A stretch of DNA of 64,000 bases from positions 22,200-86,199 of the forward strand of contig JBFHWF010000001.1 of NCBI GenBank assembly GCA_041589175.1, read 5' to 3'. Positions 1 to 9,162 of this stretch are shown in pieces; positions within the stretch are counted from its first letter, which is position 1, and each line of letters opens with the position of its first letter. The stretch comes from SZUA-229 sp041589175 (GTDB taxonomy: Bacteria; Pseudomonadota; Gammaproteobacteria; SZUA-229). The translations under genes and the position numbers were made by a program. The notes below the pieces were generated by a model that was not told the DNA's origin, searched no databases, and saw nothing but the letters and a program-made list of their open reading frames with translations.

Positions 1-2
1 TG

Positions 3-527
3 CGTGTGCTGATTATGGGAATACCTAATGTGGGCAAGTCAACCGTCATTAATACCTTAAGCGGCCGTTCTATCGCTAAGGTGGGTGACGAGCCTGCGGT
101 GACGCGTCACCAGCAGAAGATACAACTGGCCCCCGGCATTGAACTGATGGATACGCCCGGGTTTCTGTGGCCCAAGATTGAAAATGAGAATAGTGGCTAT
201 CGGCTGGCTGCCAGTGGCGCGGTAAAGAATACAGCGATGGAGTTTGAAGATGTTGCAGGCTTTGCCGCTGACTTCCTGAGACGTGACTACCCTGAGGTCC
301 TGAGAGCACGTTATAAGCTGGATGTTCTCCCTGAAGACGAATTTGAATTACTTGAGGCGATAGGCCGTAAACGGGGCTGCTTACAGGGTGGTGGACGCGT
401 TAACCTGCATAAGGCTTCTGAAATTCTGTTACATGATCTGAGGGGAGGTCAGCTGGGGCTTATTAGCCTGGAAACGCCAGAGCAGGTAGAGCTTGAACTG
501 ACTGCACTGCATAGCCCACCTTTATAA
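3..527 (+). CDS. rbgA: RbgA/YlqF-type ribosome biogenesis GTPase, 3' part
   Basis: C-terminal part of a circularly permuted GTPase; the frame is open to the left edge, so the start lies outside the window. In this family the G4 and G5 motifs precede G1, and what is visible begins at G1 (GIPNVGKST), followed by the G2 threonine region and G3 (DTPGF). The C-terminal half has the helical RNA-binding region typical of YlqF (RKRGCLQGGGRVN). Family members help late assembly of the large ribosomal subunit. The next gene starts 170 bp downstream and appears to be a separate unit. The family call is secure; the exact role in a gammaproteobacterium is inferred. Confidence 0.88.
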   Translation, partial: RVLIMGIPNVGKSTVINTLSGRSIAKVGDEPAVTRHQQKIQLAPGIELMDTPGFLWPKIENENSGYRLAASGAVKNTAMEFEDVAGFAADFLRRDYPEVLRARYKLDVLPEDEFELLEAIGRKRGCLQGGGRVNLHKASEILLHDLRGGQLGLISLETPEQVELELTALHSPPL

Positions 528-696
528 GTATTTATCGATTTTCCTAAACGGCTAATTGATGCCTCCCCCTCACTACCACCCACTCTGGTGAAATCCGGAT
601 ATTTTTACTGATCTGTACTATACATACATACAGTGATGGGCCCTCTAAGGGCAGACTGAAATAATTCATAAAAATATTAATAACTGGATTTCAAAG

Positions 697-2604
697 ATGT
701 TCAAAAAATTCAATATTCGTACCCTGCTGGCCGTTAGCTTTACTCTTGTACTTTTGCTGGTAACCCTGGTGAATATCCCCGTTATGCTTGTGACAGTGAA
801 TTCTGTGACCGAAGAGGCTGAGGAAATTGCGCTACAGGATGTATTCGAGAGCGCCAGGGCCGAAATGTCATCGGAAGGACGACTGGCGAATGCACTGGCA
901 TCGATGATTGCCAATGTAGAGATTTTTGCTGAAATGTTTAAAAACGGTGAGCGCGAACAACTCGCCGATGCTCTGGTTCCCGCATTCAAGGTGATGAAAA
1001 AAGAGTTTCATGCGCGCCAGTTTCAGTTTCATACACCACCAGCGACCTCATTCCTGCGTGTGCATAAGCCCCAGAAATTTGGTGATGATCTGTCATCGTT
1101 TCGCAAAACCGTAGTCGCTACCAATGCGACGAAACAGAATGTGGTTGGGCTCGAAAAGGGGGTTGCCGGGCTGGGTGTTCGGGGTATATCACCGGTTTTC
1201 TATCAGGGCGAACATATTGGATCGGTTGAGTTTGGTATGTCTTTTGGTCAGCCCTTCTTTGATAGCTTTAAGAATAAATATGGTGTTGATATTGCGTTAA
1301 CTCTGACAAGAGATGGTGGATTTGAAAATTTCGCCTCAACCATGGATGGCACCAGCCTGTTGTCCACAGAGGAGCTGTATTCTGCAATTGACCAGCCACT
1401 CATTAAAACCACAGAACTTGGCGATATGCCGGTTGCGGTTTATGCCTATCGTGTTGATGACTTCAATGGACAGGCGATTGGTGTTATGGAAGTGGCAATG
1501 GATCGTAGTCAGTTTCTGGCTGCAATCGAAACCTCACGCAATACAGCAATTCTCATTGGCGTAGTATCACTGATCATGGGTCTCGTTATTGCTGCGATTA
1601 TTGCGAGAATTATTGGGGGGCCACTATGTCAGGCTGTGAATGCAATGAATGAAATTGCCGAAGGTGAGGGTGACCTCACGCGTCGACTGGATGAATCGGG
1701 TGATAATGAAATCAGTCGTCTTGCGGTTGCCTTCAACAAGTTTGCAGAAAAGGTGCGCACCCTGGTAAGCCAGGTGTATGGCTCGACCACGCAGCTGGCA
1801 TCGGCAGCTGAAGAGATGTCGGCCATTATGGAAGAAACCAATCGTGGGACACAGCAACAACAGTCCGAGACTGCTCAGGTCGTGACTGCCATGAATGAAA
1901 TGACGGCGACGGTTCAGGAAGTGGCACGCCATGCGACAGATGCGGCGGCAGCTGCTAATTCTGCCGATAATGCTTCAGCTGAAGGTAAGCAGGTGGTGAT
2001 TAGCACCATGAATGCAATCGAAAGCCTGTCATCTGAAGTACACTCCGCAGCAACCGTTATAAGCCAGCTGGAAAAAGACAGCGAAAACATTGGTACCGTG
2101 CTGGATGTTATCAAAGGCATTGCAGAACAGACCAACTTGCTGGCACTGAATGCGGCAATTGAAGCCGCGCGAGCCGGTGAACAGGGTCGTGGCTTTGCTG
2201 TCGTAGCAGATGAAGTTAGAACCCTGGCCAGTAAGACACAGCAATCGACCCAGGAAATTCAGGAAATGATAGAAAAACTTCAGGCTGGTGCACAGTCTGC
2301 GGTTAAGGTAATGGATGACAGTCGGATCAAGGCAGAAGAAAGTGTAAGCCAGGCGGCGAAGGCCGGTAGCTCACTGGAGGCAATAACTAACTCGGTATCG
2401 CTGATCAAGGATATGAATACACAGATAGCAACCGCTGCAGAGCAGCAGAGTTCGGTTGCTGAAGAGATTAATCGTAATGTAGTGAATATCAGTGATATTG
2501 TTGATCGCACGGCTGAAGGTGCCAGTCAGACATCTATCGCCAGTGAAGAACTGGCCAAACTGGCGGGCGACCTGCAGCATCTGGTCAATCAGTTTAAAGT
2601 TTAA
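697..2604 (+). CDS. Methyl-accepting chemotaxis protein with Cache-like sensor
   Basis: A 635-residue transmembrane chemoreceptor. TM1 lies near residues 10-33, a periplasmic Cache-like sensor spans about 34-280, TM2 is near 283-305, a HAMP domain follows, and the cytoplasmic signalling hairpin is at about 483-508 (EAARAGEQGRGFAVVADEVR). The sensor contains an HARQFQFH...FLRVHKP stretch like that of double-Cache domains that bind small organic ligands; the ligand cannot be told. The C terminus (NQFKV) has no CheR/CheB-tethering pentapeptide, so adaptation probably relies on untethered enzymes. No che genes are nearby, so this is an orphan receptor. An intrinsic terminator follows about 90 bp downstream. 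Confidence 0.95.
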   Translation: MFKKFNIRTLLAVSFTLVLLLVTLVNIPVMLVTVNSVTEEAEEIALQDVFESARAEMSSEGRLANALASMIANVEIFAEMFKNGEREQLADALVPAFKVMKKEFHARQFQFHTPPATSFLRVHKPQKFGDDLSSFRKTVVATNATKQNVVGLEKGVAGLGVRGISPVFYQGEHIGSVEFGMSFGQPFFDSFKNKYGVDIALTLTRDGGFENFASTMDGTSLLSTEELYSAIDQPLIKTTELGDMPVAVYAYRVDDFNGQAIGVMEVAMDRSQFLAAIETSRNTAILIGVVSLIMGLVIAAIIARIIGGPLCQAVNAMNEIAEGEGDLTRRLDESGDNEISRLAVAFNKFAEKVRTLVSQVYGSTTQLASAAEEMSAIMEETNRGTQQQQSETAQVVTAMNEMTATVQEVARHATDAAAAANSADNASAEGKQVVISTMNAIESLSSEVHSAATVISQLEKDSENIGTVLDVIKGIAEQTNLLALNAAIEAARAGEQGRGFAVVADEVRTLASKTQQSTQEIQEMIEKLQAGAQSAVKVMDDSRIKAEESVSQAAKAGSSLEAITNSVSLIKDMNTQIATAAEQQSSVAEEINRNVVNISDIVDRTAEGASQTSIASEELAKLAGDLQHLVNQFKV

Positions 2605-2691
2605 TTGAAAACGTTTACTTTTATAGAAAACGCCCTGTTTTCAGGCAAGGAGTTGACTTAATCAGTTGATTCCCTGTGAAATCGGTCGCTA

Positions 2692-2726
2692 AAGCCCCAG
2701 TCTAAGATACTGGGGCTTTTTGTTTT
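2692..2726 (+). terminator. Intrinsic terminator after the chemoreceptor gene
   Basis: A perfect 10-bp inverted repeat (AAGCCCCAGT / ACTGGGGCTT, loop of 7) is followed directly by a T-rich tract. It lies about 90 bp past the stop of the chemoreceptor gene and matches a Rho-independent terminator on the + strand. Confidence 0.85.
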
Positions 2727-2980
2727 CCTGAATATAGTTTCGGAGCGTATTTTTATTATTCGTTCAAGTTGAGTACCTGAGCCACCCAGCAAAGTTTTTT
2801 ATCGAGGATCCAGCGTTTATCCGTTACAGGCCCTGCTACAAGCGTGCGACAATAACGCAGTTGAAACGTAATATTATGCTGAGCTTGAGTATTACATAGT
2901 TGCGGCTTTTTTGTTTTTAGCTATTAACAGCTCAAGTAAACCCCATGGGTTTCAGGCAGTATATTATTAGTTGTGACTGA
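2727..2980. other. Non-coding gap between convergent genes
   Basis: No convincing coding frame, RNA or repeat was seen between the chemoreceptor terminator and the stop of the EAL-HDOD gene. The stretch is AT-rich. A T-rich tract near 2909-2920 has no clear stem before it. Confidence 0.5.
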
Positions 2981-4183
2981 TCAGATATCCATGGCCATAT
3001 TTGCCCAGCTGACGGCTTCAACATTAGCGATAAAGATATCGTTACTATCTAGCCCCTGAAAACAGGCGTTTTCGAAGTCAGATACTTCATACGCGAGTAC
3101 GCACTTGAGTGCTTCACCCAGTATTCCCTCGTGTTTTACCAGAGCGTTGACAATTTCCTCGCTGAGCGGCAAGGGTTCGATAACATCGACTATTGCTCTT
3201 TCCATAAGAATATCCAGGGCTGAAAACAGACCTGTCGTGAAGTAGCTGTCGAGGGGTTGCAGGTTCGCTTTCTCAGCTAGCATCTCGCACATTTTTGCCC
3301 GTGTCATGGCAATGTGTATCATCTCTGAGGGTCGGTCATCCAGTTTTGACAGGGCCATCATGGATGCCCAGCTGGAGAGCTGTTTTCGACCCAGTATCAC
3401 AATCGCCTGGCGTATGGATTCTATCTTGTGTGCAAAACTGAAGAATGCCGAGTTAATCAACTTCAGCATTTTGTAGGTCATCGATACATCGAAGCTGATG
3501 GCTTCTTCCAGTTCTTCGGTGTCCGAATTGGGGTTCTGTAACACGGATAACAGATTAAGTACGGCGAGTTTATTGGAAGGCAGTGACTTGCTTTTGATAA
3601 TACGGGGTTTGCTGAGGAAGTAACCCTGGAAATAATCAAAACCCAGTTTCATGCAGAGTTCGTATTCTTCTACGGTCTCAATTTTTTCTGCCAGTAATTT
3701 AGCCTTGTATTTGCGTAGAATCTTCACATGTTTGATCAGTTCTTTCTGATCAAGCGCCATAATGTCAATCTTGATGATATCAGCCAGTGCTACCAGCGGC
3801 TTATGGCTGGGGTTATAGATGTAATCATCCAGTGCGATAATGAACCCCTTTTCGGCGAGCCGTTCAACAGCCTTGATCATGCGAAAGTTAACGGGGATAT
3901 CTTCCAGGACTTCGAGTATGACCTGCTCAGGTGAAATGGGTAAGGAGTCTTCTTCCATTAAAAACTGTTCGGTCAGATTGAAAAAAGCATAGCGCTTACC
4001 TACCAGTCGCTCGAGACCAATTTCAAGAAAACTGTTGATAATGGTGGTGGAGGTTGCGCCATCAGCGCAAAAGGGCTCCACGTCTGCACGGTTACGGGAG
4101 CCGGTGCGAAACAGGAGTTCATAGCCAAATACGCCGAGATCCCGGTTATAGATAGGTTGTCTGCCAACGAAAATATCTGGCAT
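2981..4183 (-). CDS. EAL-HDOD signalling protein (CdgJ/YuxH type)
   Basis: A 400-residue protein with a degenerate EAL domain at about residues 5-200 and an HDOD domain at about 205-390. It opens with the FVGRQPIYNRDLGVFGYELLFR signature region of the YuxH/CdgJ family, in which the EAL triplet is YELLFR. Later EAL landmarks (LEVLEDI, KIDIMALD, AEKIET) are present but altered. Known members act in c-di-GMP or motility control, often as inactive binding platforms. A phosphodiesterase role cannot be assumed here because catalytic residues look eroded. It is transcribed alone, convergent with the upstream chemoreceptor gene, which fits a link to motility (inference). Confidence 0.88.
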   Translation of the reverse strand: MPDIFVGRQPIYNRDLGVFGYELLFRTGSRNRADVEPFCADGATSTTIINSFLEIGLERLVGKRYAFFNLTEQFLMEEDSLPISPEQVILEVLEDIPVNFRMIKAVERLAEKGFIIALDDYIYNPSHKPLVALADIIKIDIMALDQKELIKHVKILRKYKAKLLAEKIETVEEYELCMKLGFDYFQGYFLSKPRIIKSKSLPSNKLAVLNLLSVLQNPNSDTEELEEAISFDVSMTYKMLKLINSAFFSFAHKIESIRQAIVILGRKQLSSWASMMALSKLDDRPSEMIHIAMTRAKMCEMLAEKANLQPLDSYFTTGLFSALDILMERAIVDVIEPLPLSEEIVNALVKHEGILGEALKCVLAYEVSDFENACFQGLDSNDIFIANVEAVSWANMAMDI

Positions 4184-4273
4184 TGGTTGATAAGCCCCTG
4201 AAAGAAAGAATTTTCCTGTTTATATACAAGTTAAATGTAGTTCAATATTGTCCACATAGCTGGAAAAAAACGG

Positions 4274-5338
4274 TTAATTTAGCTTTATAACCATACAGGT
4301 GATTTCTTCCCGGTCATGGTAGAGCTGGCGCATCGTGACGCGATAATGACCATTGATGTCAGCTAAACCATCCCGTAGTACATCACGGCATTCTATGATC
4401 ATGTCATAGCGTTTTTTCATGGGCAGCTTCAGATTAAAGCAGGCATGCAGGCAATGGCCTTCTCGCAACCAGCGTAGCATCAGGCGAGTAATGTGTAGTG
4501 GTCGTTCTACCATATCGCACACCAGCCAGTCGACGGGTTTTGAAGGCAGGTATTTAAAACCGTCGGCTCGGATATGTTCCACCATGCCGCTGGCCATCAA
4601 CGTGTCATTCATGGGGCCATTGTCGATGGCAATCACGCGAATATCCCGTTTTACCAGTTGCCAGGTCCAGCCACCGGGGCAGGCGCCCAGGTCAACTGCG
4701 GTCATGCCATTACGCAGGTACTTTTCCTGTTCCTGCGTATTGAGCATCGTCAGGAAAGCTTCATCCAGCTTAAGTGTCGAGCGACTGGGAGCTGCGCCGG
4801 GCATCTTCAGGCGCAAAATACCCATGGTGTGGGGTGAACTATTGTCATTATGTGCCAGGCCAACATGAACCTCACTGGAATCGATAAAAAACAGGTGCAA
4901 ACGCCAGGGGCTGCTTGCCTGTAGCAGCTGCTTTTTTTCCAGTGCCCTGCGCAGTGGGGTGGAAAATTTTTTCAGGAAACTGCTGAGTTGCTTGCCTTCG
5001 TTGGTGTCAGCCGGTTCCAGCACGACATCGTGAAACGGGCATTGCAGGGCTTCGACCGACGCCAGCAGGGGGGTTACCCTGTCATTTTCGGGCAGTCCCT
5101 GGATATGCTGGCTGACGAGCACCAGTTGCCGTGCAAATACCATCTCGCTGAAGTTCAGGGCCGTATTCAGCGCCTCTGGCTCGAGTGGCGAGGTGGGATA
5201 AAATAACACAAAGGCTGTATCCGGGCGGGCCTTTACATAGCCCTGTATGCCAGCCTGCTGGGCCAGTTGCATAATCTCTGCCGCCGCTTCCTTCTCGAAT
5301 CCGGCTCGGCAGTATAACAGGCAACTCTGGGCTAACAT
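4274..5338 (-). CDS. rlmM: 23S rRNA C2498 2'-O-ribose methyltransferase RlmM
   Basis: A 354-residue protein, close to the usual ~360. The N-terminal THUMP-like region starts LLYCRAGFEKEAAAEI, as in RlmM. The SAM-binding motif DLGACPGGWTW is at residues 215-226, and the VDWLVCDMVERP region is present. The enzyme uses SAM to methylate the ribose of C2498 in 23S rRNA. It is a monocistronic gene on the minus strand, 90 bp from the EAL-HDOD gene, with a divergent promoter region shared with ibaG. Confidence 0.95.
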   Translation of the reverse strand: MLAQSCLLYCRAGFEKEAAAEIMQLAQQAGIQGYVKARPDTAFVLFYPTSPLEPEALNTALNFSEMVFARQLVLVSQHIQGLPENDRVTPLLASVEALQCPFHDVVLEPADTNEGKQLSSFLKKFSTPLRRALEKKQLLQASSPWRLHLFFIDSSEVHVGLAHNDNSSPHTMGILRLKMPGAAPSRSTLKLDEAFLTMLNTQEQEKYLRNGMTAVDLGACPGGWTWQLVKRDIRVIAIDNGPMNDTLMASGMVEHIRADGFKYLPSKPVDWLVCDMVERPLHITRLMLRWLREGHCLHACFNLKLPMKKRYDMIIECRDVLRDGLADINGHYRVTMRQLYHDREEITCMVIKLN

Positions 5339-5503
5339 GGCAGTTCACGGGGTGGCTGGTGAGTGGCAGGAGGATACACTATTTGCTGATTTAGCCCAAT
5401 GGCCTTACCGTGATCAGGTTGAATTCTGGCGGTAGCGGTGTAATATCGCAAATCCCCGAGAACCCGGGCCTGGATACCAGGCCAGTTAAATTGAGGCGCT
5501 ATT

Positions 5504-5746
5504 ATGTCCCCGGATGATGTAAAAAAACTGATCGAAGATGGTATCGAAGGTGCCGAGGTAGTGATTAGTGGTGAAGGCTGTAACCTTGAGTGCACGGTTG
5601 TCAGCGATGCCTTCGAAGGTAAAACCATGCTAGCCGAGCAGAAGATGGTGTATGCCACGGTGAATCACCTGATTCAGTCAGGCGAGCTGCATGCTCTGGG
5701 TATCAAGGCATTTACCCGTGATGAGTGGGCACAGCAGGACGCCTAG
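5504..5746 (+). CDS. ibaG: BolA-family protein IbaG
   Basis: An 80-residue BolA-like protein. It has the compact fold signature of IbaG/YrbA: CNLECTVVSDAFEGKTMLAEQKMVYATV, with the conserved cysteine and a histidine in the GELHALGIKAF segment. IbaG/BolA proteins pair with monothiol glutaredoxins in Fe-S cluster handling. In many gammaproteobacteria ibaG sits next to murA or mla genes; here it is alone between rlmM and suhB. A GC-rich hairpin (GCCGGG/CCCGGC, 5757-5774) follows the stop without a clear T run. Confidence 0.9.
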   Translation: MSPDDVKKLIEDGIEGAEVVISGEGCNLECTVVSDAFEGKTMLAEQKMVYATVNHLIQSGELHALGIKAFTRDEWAQQDA

Positions 5747-5780
5747 CCTGTCGTCGGCCGGGCGTGTACCCGGCTCAATT

Positions 5781-5819
5781 ACGTTATTTAGGTACGTTAT
5801 TCAGGCAGGTTATTTCAGG
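5781..5819. repeat. Three imperfect 13-bp tandem repeats
   Basis: The stretch reads as ACGTTATTTAGGT, ACGTTATTCAGGC and AGGTTATTTCAGG in a row, overlapping the 3' end of suhB. The third copy is the most diverged and supplies the suhB stop codon on the minus strand. It may be a local slippage product. Confidence 0.5.
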
Positions 5820-6607
5820 TCGTCCGTCAGGTGCGGCCTGATCGCTTCATACAATGGCTGGTAAACCTTGCTGGCCGCGGCCACCACGTTACCGGTTTCC
5901 AGGTACTTGCCGTCGCCGGAAAAGTCGGTGACGATGCCACCCGCTTCACGAACCAGCAGTACACCCGCCGCCATATCCCAGGGGCTCAGGCCCAGTTCCC
6001 AGAAACCATCCAGTCGACCGGCTGCTACGTAGGCCAGGTCCAGCGCGGCTGAACCGGCGCGGCGGATACCGGCTGCGTGTGGGTGTACCGCCTTGAATGT
6101 TTCCAGGTAGCAGTCAAGGTGCTGTGGATGCTTGAAGGGAAATCCAGTGCCAATGAGTGAGCCTTGCAGGCCTTTCTGTCCTGTGACGCGGATGCGGCGG
6201 TCATTCAGCTGGGCACCTTCGCCCTTGGCCGCAGTAAACAGCTCGTTCTTTACCGGGTCATAAACCACCGCAATTTCCAGGCGGCCCTTACGCTGCATGG
6301 CGATAGACACCGCGAACTGGGGGAAACCGTGCAGGAAGTTAGTGGTGCCGTCCAGCGGGTCGATGATCCACTGGGTATCACTGTCCTCGTTAAAACGGCC
6401 ATTTTCCTCGGCGAGGATGCCGTGATCCGGGTAGGCCGTGCGCAGGGCCTCGATAATGACTTCTTCAGCCTTCAGGTCAACCTGGGAAACAAAATCGTTC
6501 TGTGCCTTGGTTTCGACCTTGAGTCGATCCAGCTTGTCGATATTACGCAGAATGATATCCCCGGCGGCACGGGCGGCACGGGTGGCGATGGTCAGGGTTG
6601 GGTTCAT
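5810..6607 (-). CDS. suhB: Inositol-1-monophosphatase SuhB
   Basis: A 265-residue member of the inositol monophosphatase family (E. coli SuhB has 267). Metal-binding motif DPLDGTTNF is at about 83-91, the EEN glutamate motif at about 67-69, and SPWDMAAG lies near the C terminus. It hydrolyses inositol-1-phosphate; in enterobacteria SuhB also joins the rRNA antitermination complex. It faces ibaG and is divergent from trmJ, the same arrangement seen in enterobacteria, where suhB and trmJ are neighbours. Confidence 0.95.
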   Translation of the reverse strand: MNPTLTIATRAARAAGDIILRNIDKLDRLKVETKAQNDFVSQVDLKAEEVIIEALRTAYPDHGILAEENGRFNEDSDTQWIIDPLDGTTNFLHGFPQFAVSIAMQRKGRLEIAVVYDPVKNELFTAAKGEGAQLNDRRIRVTGQKGLQGSLIGTGFPFKHPQHLDCYLETFKAVHPHAAGIRRAGSAALDLAYVAAGRLDGFWELGLSPWDMAAGVLLVREAGGIVTDFSGDGKYLETGNVVAAASKVYQPLYEAIRPHLTDDLK

Positions 6608-6742
6608 AGCTGAAGGTCTTTAACTGCCGAATAGAGGGCGCAGATCATACCAGAAAGCCGGGCAATTTTCTCCACCGGAATAGGCCTCAACAGGGTATCA
6701 TTAGCGCTTTTTAGTTAGCGCTATTAGCTTCAGGCCGTCCAC

Positions 6743-7513
6743 ATGTTTGAAAATATCCGCATCGTTCTAGTTAACACCCACCACCCCGGCAATATCGGTG
6801 CCGCCGCCCGAGCCATGAAGAACATGGGGCTGACACGGCTATACCTGGTCTCGCCGGTGGATTACCCATCCTTTGAGGCCTCTCAACGGGCCTCCTCAGC
6901 AACGGATGTGCTGGAACAGGCCGTGGTGGTGGATACCCTTGCCGAAGCACTGGAAGGCTGTAGCCTGGCCTGCGGTACCACGGCGCGGCTGCGCTCGGTG
7001 CAATGGCCACAGGTGGATGCACGGGAGTGCGGCGAGCTACTGGTAAAGGAAAGTGCCCAGCAGGAAGTCGCACTGGTATTCGGGCGAGAGCGTACCGGTT
7101 TACACAACGACGAACTGGAGCAGTGCCAGGTGCTGGTGAATATCCCCACCGGCAAGGCCTACAGCTCACTTAACCTGGCCCAGGCGGTGCAGGTGTTGAG
7201 TTACGAGATTCTCATGGCAAGTGGCCTCGGCGGTGCAGAGCCCAAGCAGGCCAAGGGTGAAATCAGGCAGGATGAGAAAGACCTGCCGGCAACCGCCGAA
7301 CAACTCGAGGGTATGTATGGTCATTTTCTCGAAGCGTTAACGCAGATGAATTTCTTCGGCAAGCGAAACCCGGAGCATATTATGCGCAAGCTGCGCTGCC
7401 TGTTTGGGCGCACCCGTCCCAGCCTGCGCGAGGTGCAGATTATGCGCGGTATCCTGTCCTATGCGCAGGACCGGAAAAACCAGCGGGGCTCAGCCGATGA
7501 GGATAAGGACTGA
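6743..7513 (+). CDS. trmJ: tRNA (Cm32/Um32) methyltransferase TrmJ
   Basis: A 256-residue SPOUT methyltransferase. Motifs: NTHHPGNIGAAARAMKNMGL near the N terminus, ALVFGRERTGLHNDEL mid-protein, and the knot loop IPTGKAYSSLNLAQAVQVLSYE. The C-terminal extension (NFFGKRNPEHIMRKLRCLFGR) is that of bacterial TrmJ. It methylates the 2'-OH of residue 32 in tRNA anticodon loops. It is divergent from suhB and converges on the DUF423 gene 10 bp away. Confidence 0.95.
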   Translation: MFENIRIVLVNTHHPGNIGAAARAMKNMGLTRLYLVSPVDYPSFEASQRASSATDVLEQAVVVDTLAEALEGCSLACGTTARLRSVQWPQVDARECGELLVKESAQQEVALVFGRERTGLHNDELEQCQVLVNIPTGKAYSSLNLAQAVQVLSYEILMASGLGGAEPKQAKGEIRQDEKDLPATAEQLEGMYGHFLEALTQMNFFGKRNPEHIMRKLRCLFGRTRPSLREVQIMRGILSYAQDRKNQRGSADEDKD

Positions 7514-7523
7514 GTGTCCGGGC

Positions 7524-7907
7524 TTATTCCGTTACCGGCGATGGGTGACGGGCGAAGCGGATAATCAGCCATAGCCAGGCGATAATAAAACAGCTGCCAC
7601 CAATGGGCGTAATCATCCCAAGGCTGCGAATGCCGCTGAGACTGAGAACATACAGGCTGCCACTGAACAGTAATATGCCGGTAAACATCAGCAGGCCGGG
7701 GCCTGTTACTGGCATCCTGAAGACCTGGCCGACCAGCCCGAGCAGGATCAGGCCCAGTGCATGGTAAAACTGGTAGTCGACAGCGGTTTGCCAGATGCCT
7801 TTTTCATAGTCACCGAGCGTGGCCTTCAAACCATGGGCAGCAAAGGCACCCAGTACCACGGCGAGCAGGGCACAGCTTGCGCCGATAATTATTAATTGTC
7901 TGTGCAT
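7524..7907 (-). CDS. DUF423 family inner-membrane protein (YgdD-like)
   Basis: A 127-residue membrane protein with four predicted helices. The start at 7907 was chosen because the protein then opens MHRQLIIIGASCALLAVVLGAFAAHGLK, the usual DUF423 beginning; a longer frame to 7997 would overlap yajQ. The AFAAHGLK motif and the SGSLYVLSLSG and PIGGSCFIIAW segments are hallmarks of the family. Function is unknown. It converges on trmJ and is divergent from yajQ. Confidence 0.85.
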   Translation of the reverse strand: MHRQLIIIGASCALLAVVLGAFAAHGLKATLGDYEKGIWQTAVDYQFYHALGLILLGLVGQVFRMPVTGPGLLMFTGILLFSGSLYVLSLSGIRSLGMITPIGGSCFIIAWLWLIIRFARHPSPVTE

Positions 7908-7960
7908 AGCGGTTGTTATTACAATTTGCGGGCACACAAGTTTAATACAGGAGACAGTAA

Positions 7961-8446
7961 ATGCCATCATTTGACGTGGTATCCGAAGTCGATGCACACG
8001 AACTCAGCAACGCGGTCGACCAGGTGAATCGCGAAGTGGGTAACCGTTTTGATTTCAAGGGTTCCGATGCAAAGGTCGAGCTGGCAGATACCGTGCTCAA
8101 GGTCGAGGCAGAAAGTGATTTCCAGATACAGCAGATGGAACCGATTATCTACAGCAAGCTGACCAAGCGGGGTATCGATACCCGTTGCCTGGAAAAGGGG
8201 GATGTCGAAATCCGGGGCCGACGTGCCTACCAGTCGATTACTGTGCGCCAGGGTGTCGATAAGGACCTGGCGAGAAAGATCGTGAAGATGATCAAGGATA
8301 TGAAAATGAAAGTGCAGGCCGCGGTGCAGGGTGATCAGGTTCGTGTGACCGGCAAGAAACGGGATGACCTGCAGCAGGTGATGGCGATGTTAAAGTCTGC
8401 GGAAAGCATCGACCTGCCATTGCAGTACACGAACTTTCGCGATTAA
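7961..8446 (+). CDS. yajQ: YajQ family nucleotide-binding protein
   Basis: A 161-residue protein, the usual YajQ length, beginning MPSFDVVSEVDAHELSNAVDQ and carrying NRFDFKGSDAKVEL and the KKRDDLQQVMAMLK segment. YajQ proteins bind RNA and nucleotides, and a Xanthomonas member binds c-di-GMP. A ribosome site (AGGAGA) lies just upstream. The DUF2835 gene follows after 11 bp, likely in the same transcript. Confidence 0.95.
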   Translation: MPSFDVVSEVDAHELSNAVDQVNREVGNRFDFKGSDAKVELADTVLKVEAESDFQIQQMEPIIYSKLTKRGIDTRCLEKGDVEIRGRRAYQSITVRQGVDKDLARKIVKMIKDMKMKVQAAVQGDQVRVTGKKRDDLQQVMAMLKSAESIDLPLQYTNFRD

Positions 8447-8457
8447 GAGCGTGCGTT

Positions 8458-8676
8458 ATGCAACGAATGCGATTCTCACTGAATATTAGTGCAGATCGTT
8501 ACCTGTCTTATTATCAGGGCGCGGCTAAATCCGTCTGGGTTGAGACAGAAGATGGGCGATCATTAAAATTTCCCGCCTCAGAGTTACAGCGTTTTGTGAG
8601 CCATGATGGCATTCATGGGCGATTCGAAATTATCTTTGATGGGCAAAATAAACTGGTGAGTCTTAAGAGGATCTAA
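8458..8676 (+). CDS. DUF2835 family small protein
   Basis: A 72-residue protein of the DUF2835 family, recognised by the RFSLNISADRYLSYYQG start and the LKFPASELQRFVSHDGIHGRFEI core. Predicted to be a small beta-rich cytoplasmic protein; function is unknown. It lies 11 bp after yajQ and is followed by a strong hairpin. Confidence 0.85.
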   Translation: MQRMRFSLNISADRYLSYYQGAAKSVWVETEDGRSLKFPASELQRFVSHDGIHGRFEIIFDGQNKLVSLKRI

Positions 8677-8687
8677 TCAGGTGCAGA

Positions 8688-8718
8688 CCACGGGGTGAGT
8701 GTCACCCCGTGGCAGGCC
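8688..8718 (+). terminator. Hairpin terminator between convergent genes
   Basis: A perfect 11-bp inverted repeat (CCACGGGGTGA / TCACCCCGTGG, loop GTG) lies between the stops of the DUF2835 gene and the convergent secreted-protein gene. Only a short TTTTATT follows on the + strand, 6 bases beyond the stem. Confidence 0.65.
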
Positions 8719-8721
8719 GTT

Positions 8722-9054
8722 TTATTGCTGCATGCTTTCCGCATCGCTGGGCTTGTCAGCAATCGTTTCAACACAGGTCCAGCCCCAGCCAGTCTGCTTT
8801 TCAATAAAACCACGGGCCTTGTCTTCGCAGTAGTTTGGATCGTTTTCTGCGTTCCACAGGGTCTGGTCTGCTTCACCTTCAGTGAGCTTTTTATAGATAA
8901 CCTGGCAGGGTACGGGTGCGTCGCCATCACGTTCGATATGAATCTCACGTACGTCGTCACCGTGGCGGCAGCTCCAGGAGTCTGCCTGCAGGCTAAATGG
9001 AATACACAGGCATGCAATGCCCAGGCCCTGAATAATTCGTGTGGTTAGCGTCAT
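8722..9054 (-). CDS. Small secreted cysteine-containing protein, unknown
   Basis: A 110-residue protein with an N-terminal signal peptide (hydrophobic IIQGLGIACLCIPFSLQA, cleavage probably after QADS). The mature part has four cysteines in a pattern (SWSCRHG, VPCQVIY, NYCEDKA, WTCVETI) that suggests two disulfides in the periplasm. I recognise it only as a conserved hypothetical type seen in gammaproteobacteria. It is monocistronic, convergent with the DUF2835 gene. Confidence 0.7.
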   Translation of the reverse strand: MTLTTRIIQGLGIACLCIPFSLQADSWSCRHGDDVREIHIERDGDAPVPCQVIYKKLTEGEADQTLWNAENDPNYCEDKARGFIEKQTGWGWTCVETIADKPSDAESMQQ

Positions 9055-9162
9055 TGGACTTACCTCATTTTTTTTGTGAACAGGATACCGCGTTAAGAAG
9101 GATCAATCATACTCCAGAATATAGACACTGTTGACCAGGAATGTAATGAATATTGATTCACT

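Noticed and set aside
640..652. Small hairpin GCCCT/AGGGC upstream of the chemoreceptor gene
   Set aside because: A stem of five without a T run; too weak to call a terminator or operator.
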